Shown: positions 44,667 to 44,712 of the stretch, piece by piece
How positions within the stretch are numbered: position 1 is the stretch's first letter
Layout: each line of letters opens with the position of its first letter
Assembly (NCBI GenBank): GCA_938045585.1
Contig: CALIAU010000026.1
Location: 1-44,712, forward strand
Direction: 5' to 3'
Origin: an uncultured Saprospiraceae bacterium
GTDB lineage: Bacteria; Bacteroidota; Bacteroidia; Chitinophagales; Saprospiraceae
DNA length: 44,712 nt
Notes under the pieces: generated by a model
The model's input: only the letters and a program-made list of their open reading frames with translations
Databases searched by the model: none
What the model was told of the DNA's origin: nothing
Translations under genes and position numbers: made by a program

Positions 44667-44712
44667 TTACTCCTTTTTTTTCTTTGACGCCATCTCTTCT
44701 TTAAAGGCCATT
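44667..44712 (-). CDS. possible C-terminal end of a minus-strand gene (partial)
   Basis: On the minus strand the window edge enters an open frame reading AFKEEMASKKKKE to a stop at 44669-44667. It is basic and lysine-rich, as many C-terminal tails are. It continues off the window, so neither start nor family can be seen. Confidence 0.3.
   Translation of the reverse strand, partial: MAFKEEMASKKKKE

Overview
The window looks like chromosome of a member of the Bacteroidota. The reasons are three secreted proteins with type IX secretion (T9SS) C-terminal sorting domains, a carboxypeptidase-regulatory-domain TonB-dependent receptor of the Oar type, several small outer-membrane beta-barrels, low GC, TAnnTTTG-like promoter elements, and a Bacteroidota-type three-gene Fe-S oxidoreductase operon. 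A Saprospirales-like lineage is my best guess, from the style of the large T9SS proteins and the ISC-type genes, but I cannot prove it from sequence alone. I see no prophage, CRISPR array, rRNA, tRNA or recognisable defence island; most genes are housekeeping or cell-envelope genes.

Layout. 1-217: a possible insertion-sequence end and a repeat tract. 215-3748: mutS2 and aroC, divergent. 3749-4742: a small membrane protein embedded in dispersed repeats. 4743-10532: two large secreted proteins (leucine-rich/T9SS and beta-helix). 10553-14451: a minus-strand block with a Spo0M-like protein, a beta-barrel and a membrane Fe-S oxidoreductase operon. 14526-20155: a PyrR-like phosphoribosyltransferase, then a T9SS OB-fold-like protein divergent from an Oar-like receptor. 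20243-28804: a CtlX-like hydrolase with a YhhQ-type transporter, hscA, a radical SAM protein, an exported M20 peptidase, a sterol-desaturase-type hydroxylase and coaE. 28857-32200: small secreted proteins, rocD with an SRPBCC protein, and an NTF2-like protein. 32302-36250: an EamA transporter, a T9SS arylsulfotransferase-like protein, a cytidylyltransferase and a GNAT. 36414-44486: a TPR-protein/outer-membrane-barrel operon, a tandem AAA+ protein, and fdx-iscX.

Functional links. hscA with fdx and iscX points to an ISC-type Fe-S assembly pathway dispersed over the chromosome. CtlX plus ornithine aminotransferase would take citrulline through ornithine to glutamate semialdehyde. The 36414-41137 operon resembles an envelope TPR scaffold with a partner barrel.

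The most unusual non-coding signal is a composite dispersed repeat: a degenerate GGACGAAC-like tract, a short linker and a 23-bp palindrome (ATTCGTAGG arms). It occurs three times intact and once truncated, each time downstream of a stop codon and in the same polarity relative to the upstream gene. A second unusual element is a GC-rich, multi-hairpin segment at 27895-28020 in the divergent region before coaE.
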